Source: Candidatus Zixiibacteriota bacterium
GTDB taxonomy: Bacteria > Zixibacteria > MSB-5A5 > WJJR01
DNA: 10,519 nucleotides
Assembly (NCBI GenBank): GCA_020058315.1
Contig: JAGVEK010000540.1
Location: 1 to 10,519, forward strand
Direction of reading: 5' to 3'
This document shows, piece after piece, positions 7,203 through 10,519 of this stretch. The notes under the pieces were generated by a model. That model saw nothing but the letters and a program-made list of their open reading frames with translations, was not told the origin of the DNA and searched no databases. The number at the start of each line of letters is the position of its first letter. The first letter of the stretch is position 1. The translations under genes were made by a program, and so were the position numbers.

Positions 7203-8111
7203 TTGGCGCAGTTTGTTCAGCAACTGGTCAATGGGCTGTCACTGGGGGCGATCTATGCCCTGATCGCGCTCGGGTACACGATGGTGTATGGTATCCTGCG
7301 GCTGATCAATTTTGCCCACGGCGACGTCTACATGGTCGGCGCGTTCGTCGGATACTACCTCGGACGCATGCTCAACGCCGGTTCATCCTCCAGCTCGCCC
7401 TCGGTGCTGAATTTCTTTCTCGTGCTGGGTGGAAGTATGGCCGCTTGCGCGCTGCTGGGTTTCATTCTTGAACGGGCCGCGTATCGCCCACTGCGGCGGG
7501 CACCGCGGCTCAACGCACTTATTACGGCCATCGGGATATCTCTGCTTCTGGAAAACCTCGGCCAATTGATCTTCGGGGCCGATCCCAAAGATTTCCCCAC
7601 TCTCGTCGAACGCACGTCTTACTCGATCGGCATCGTCGTGTTTTCCAATATCCAGATAATTGTGATCGGGACCTCGATTGTGCTGATGCTTGGACTCCAG
7701 TACATCGTGCATCGCACCAAGATGGGCACGGCGATGCGCGCCGTATCATTCTCGCACGATGCCTCCGGGCTGATGGGCATTAACATCCACCGCGTGATTT
7801 CGTTTACGTTTGTCCTGGGGTCGGCGCTGGCGGCCGCTGCCGGCATTCTGGTTGGGATTTACAATCCGAAGATCGATCCGTTAATGGGAATCATGCCCGG
7901 CTTGAAAGCGTTTGTCGCGGCGGTTCTCGGCGGAATCGGCAATGTTCCGGGCGCCATTGTCGGTGGGTTGATTATGGGGGTTGCGGAGACACTTACTGTC
8001 GGGTACCTGTCCTCAACGTATCGCGACGCCATCACCTTTGTCATTCTGGTCGCCGTCCTTCTATTCCGCCCCACCGGGCTTTTCGGAACCACGGCTCGCG
8101 CGAAAGTCTGA
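7203..8111 (+). CDS. livH: Branched-chain amino acid ABC transporter permease LivH
   Basis: The 302-residue inner-membrane permease forms the translocation channel with LivM. The start is a TTG at 7203. The N-terminus that follows (AQFVQQLVNGLSLGAIYALI) matches how LivH proteins begin, and no ATG is available before residue 27. Only a weak GGCGGA-like ribosome site precedes it. Hydrophobic segments occur throughout; conserved landmarks are GYTMVYGILRLINFAHGD (24-41), RPLRRAPRLNALITAIG (95-111), the ATPase-contact region RAVSFSHDASGLMGIN (179-194), KAFVAAVLGGIGNVPGA (235-251) and the terminal RPTGLFG (289-295). A Ser-rich loop (SSSSSPS, 61-67) sits in the first half and is probably an extracytoplasmic loop. 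It ends 3 bases before livM, so the two are almost certainly cotranscribed and translationally linked. Confidence 0.96.
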   Translation: MAQFVQQLVNGLSLGAIYALIALGYTMVYGILRLINFAHGDVYMVGAFVGYYLGRMLNAGSSSSSPSVLNFFLVLGGSMAACALLGFILERAAYRPLRRAPRLNALITAIGISLLLENLGQLIFGADPKDFPTLVERTSYSIGIVVFSNIQIIVIGTSIVLMLGLQYIVHRTKMGTAMRAVSFSHDASGLMGINIHRVISFTFVLGSALAAAAGILVGIYNPKIDPLMGIMPGLKAFVAAVLGGIGNVPGAIVGGLIMGVAETLTVGYLSSTYRDAITFVILVAVLLFRPTGLFGTTARAKV

Positions 8112-8114
8112 CGT

Positions 8115-9106
8115 ATGAAATTGCACGGTGTGACCAGAACACTGCTTTTGTCCCTCCTGTACATTGCGGTGCTCGCTGTGCTGGGCCAAACTCTGATCCC
8201 GTTCATCGGTCCCTATTACACGCAGGTTTTGATCTTCATCGGAATCAACATCACGCTGGCGGTCAGTCTCAATTTGATTCTCGGCTTCGCCGGCCAGTTC
8301 TCGATTGGCCACGCCGGCTTCATGGCACTGGGTGGGTACACATCGGCGGCCATCTCGTTTTACTTCCTGGGGCCGCTTCTGGCGCAGTTGGGCACCGGCG
8401 GCATGATCGGCGCGGTCGGCGAACCAGCGGCGCTGGCTGTTGCTCTCCTCTCAGGGGGAATCGCCGCCTCGGTGGCCGGCTTGCTCGTCGGTATTCCGAC
8501 GCTCCGTCTGCGGGGCGATTACCTTGCCATCGCAACACTCGGCATGGGCGAAATTATTCGTGTCGTGATTCTCAACACCGATTTTGTCGGCGGCGCGCGC
8601 GGGTTTACCGATATCCCGCGCTGGACCACGTTCACCTGGGTGTTCCTCGTAGCGGGGCTTTGCGTGCTGGTCGTGCGCAACCTCATCGCGTCCACCATGG
8701 GCCGCGCACTGATCGCGGTGCGTGAAGATGAGGATGCCGCCGCCGCGATGGGGATCAACACCACCCGCTACAAAGTCTTCGCATTTGTCCTGGGCGCGTT
8801 CTTCGCCGGTGTTGCAGGAGGATTGCAGGCACATTATCTGCAATACCTGCACACCAATTCGTTTACTTTTCTCCGCTCGATCGAGATTGTGGTGTTTGTG
8901 ATTCTGGGTGGTGGCGGCAGCATCACCGGCAGCGTGATCGCGGCTTCAGTGCTAACGATTCTGCCGGAGGCTCTTCGCTGCGCGGAGTCATGGCGCATGG
9001 TGATTTACTCGGCACTGCTGGTGGTGATGATGCTGACACGACCGCAGGGTCTGATGGGCGGGCGCGAATTCCAGTGGAGTTGGCTGATACCAACATGGCG
9101 GAAGAA

Positions 9107-9110
<4 letters not shown>
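8115..9110 (+). CDS. livM: Branched-chain amino acid ABC transporter permease LivM
   Basis: The 331-residue second permease pairs with LivH. Family landmarks in order are NLILGFAGQFSIGHAGFMAL (53-72), PTLRLRGDYLAIATLGMGEI (128-147), NTDFVGGARGFTDIP (154-168), the cytoplasmic coupling region AVREDEDAAAAMGIN (201-215), VILGGGGSITGSVIA (262-276) and RPQGLMGGREFQ (309-320). It is mostly hydrophobic, with a Gly-rich segment near 94-102. There is no long N-terminal extension of the kind found in the E. coli protein. The start ATG lies 3 bases after the livH stop. The stop codon overlaps the probable livG start as ATGA, a classic arrangement for coupled translation. Confidence 0.96.
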
Positions 9111-9892
<782 letters not shown>

Positions 9893-9925
9893 GATGAAGA
9901 CTGTCAATCGGTATCCTGAGAATCA

Positions 9926-10519
9926 ATGAGTACCCTGCTGCAAATTGACGACCTGCACGTCTCATATGGCGCGATTCGTGCCTTGAGGGGAATCTCCTTC
10001 AAAGTGGACAGAGGCGCCATTGTCACTCTGATCGGAGCCAACGGCGCCGGCAAGACCACACTTCTGCGCACGATCAGCGGGCTGTTGAAATGCCGGCAGG
10101 GGAAGATCCTCTACTGGCCCGAAGGAAACGGCGACGGAAGAGAACCGTGTAGGCTTTCGGATCTCGCCCCGCACGATGTCGTCCGCAAAGGCATCGCGCA
10201 AGTGCCCGAGGGACGCATCATCTTCGCCAACCTCTCGGTCAAAGAAAATCTCCAGATGGGAGCATTCACCCGCTCCGACAAACCCGGCATCGCCCAGGAC
10301 ATGGATTACGTGATGACCCTTTTCCCGCGTCTGGCCGAGCGGATTCGCCAGAACGCGGGGACGCTCTCCGGCGGTGAGCAACAGATGCTGGCGATCGGAC
10401 GCGCCCTGATGAGCCACCCCAAGTTGATGCTTCTTGATGAGCCATCACTCGGTCTTTCACCCGTTCTGGTTCAAACTGTCTTCTCCACAATCCGTCAGAT
10501 CAACGCCAACGGCACCACG
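9926..10519 (+). CDS. livF: Branched-chain amino acid ABC transporter ATP-binding protein LivF, partial (3' end cut)
   Basis: The open frame runs 198 codons to the right edge without a stop; the family is usually about 235-240 residues, so roughly 40 are missing, including the H-loop. It is the second ATPase of the Liv importer. Motifs: Walker A GANGAGKTT (37-45), Q-loop Gln92 in AQVPEGRIIF (the PEGR is characteristic of LivF), ABC signature LSGGEQ (147-152), and Walker B LMLLDE (167-172). The segment between the first beta strands and the Q-loop (about 63-80, WPEGNGDGREPCRLSDL) seems longer than the usual LivF loop by roughly 9 residues. The start ATG at 9926 has only a weak GAG ribosome site, 33 bases after livG. 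Translation may depend on readers coming from livG or from a small ORF that ends on this start codon. Confidence 0.95.
   Translation, partial: MSTLLQIDDLHVSYGAIRALRGISFKVDRGAIVTLIGANGAGKTTLLRTISGLLKCRQGKILYWPEGNGDGREPCRLSDLAPHDVVRKGIAQVPEGRIIFANLSVKENLQMGAFTRSDKPGIAQDMDYVMTLFPRLAERIRQNAGTLSGGEQQMLAIGRALMSHPKLMLLDEPSLGLSPVLVQTVFSTIRQINANGTT
10038..10062 (+). repeat. Copy 2 of the 25-base exact repeat (livF Walker A)
   Basis: This stretch is identical to 9228-9252 in livG and encodes the same NGAGKTT residues with the same codons. Protein-level conservation of the P-loop explains the amino acids, but identical synonymous codons across eight positions suggest either biased codon choice or recent gene conversion between the two ATPase genes. 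Confidence 0.85.

Noticed and set aside
8990..9106. Longer livG start at 8990
   Set aside because: It would place 39 extra codons inside livM with no family counterpart; the ATGA overlap at 9107 gives the normal LivG length.

Overview
The window is a GC-rich bacterial chromosomal segment, densely coded on both strands, with no RNA genes, mobile elements or CRISPR arrays that I can see. The genes look Gram-negative in style: two lipobox-type lipoproteins, a signal-peptide-bearing exported protease and a complete branched-chain amino acid ABC transporter. A large exported subtilase with a long beta-rich C-terminal extension, beside a solo lipoprotein of no recognised family, fits an uncultured lineage of the FCB/candidate-phylum type (Zixibacteria-like). 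That placement is only a guess, because no taxonomic marker gene is present.

Layout. Positions 1-2694 (minus strand) hold an exported serine peptidase of family S8, bacillopeptidase F-like, whose C-terminus runs off the left edge. A 346-base divergent intergenic region (2695-3040) separates it from a plus-strand cytoplasmic S9 (prolyl oligopeptidase/acylaminoacyl peptidase-like) peptidase at 3041-5089. After a 211-base gap comes a 169-residue lipoprotein of unknown family (5301-5810). It is followed by two hairpins; the second has a T-rich tail and is a plausible terminator. From 6034 to the right edge runs a livJHMGF-type operon: substrate-binding lipoprotein, two permeases and two ATPases, with livF cut by the window edge.

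How they may work together. The S8 enzyme would degrade protein outside the cytoplasm, the Liv system would import released amino acids (probably leucine, isoleucine, valine or relatives), and the S9 enzyme would trim short peptides inside the cell. This is an inference from adjacency; the sequence shows no shared promoter or regulator.

Overall this is mostly a recognisable amino-acid acquisition neighbourhood. I did not find convincing evidence of a new multi-gene system. The least explained items are the small four-cysteine lipoprotein, the C-terminal extension of the subtilase, and a few fine-scale oddities in the liv operon.
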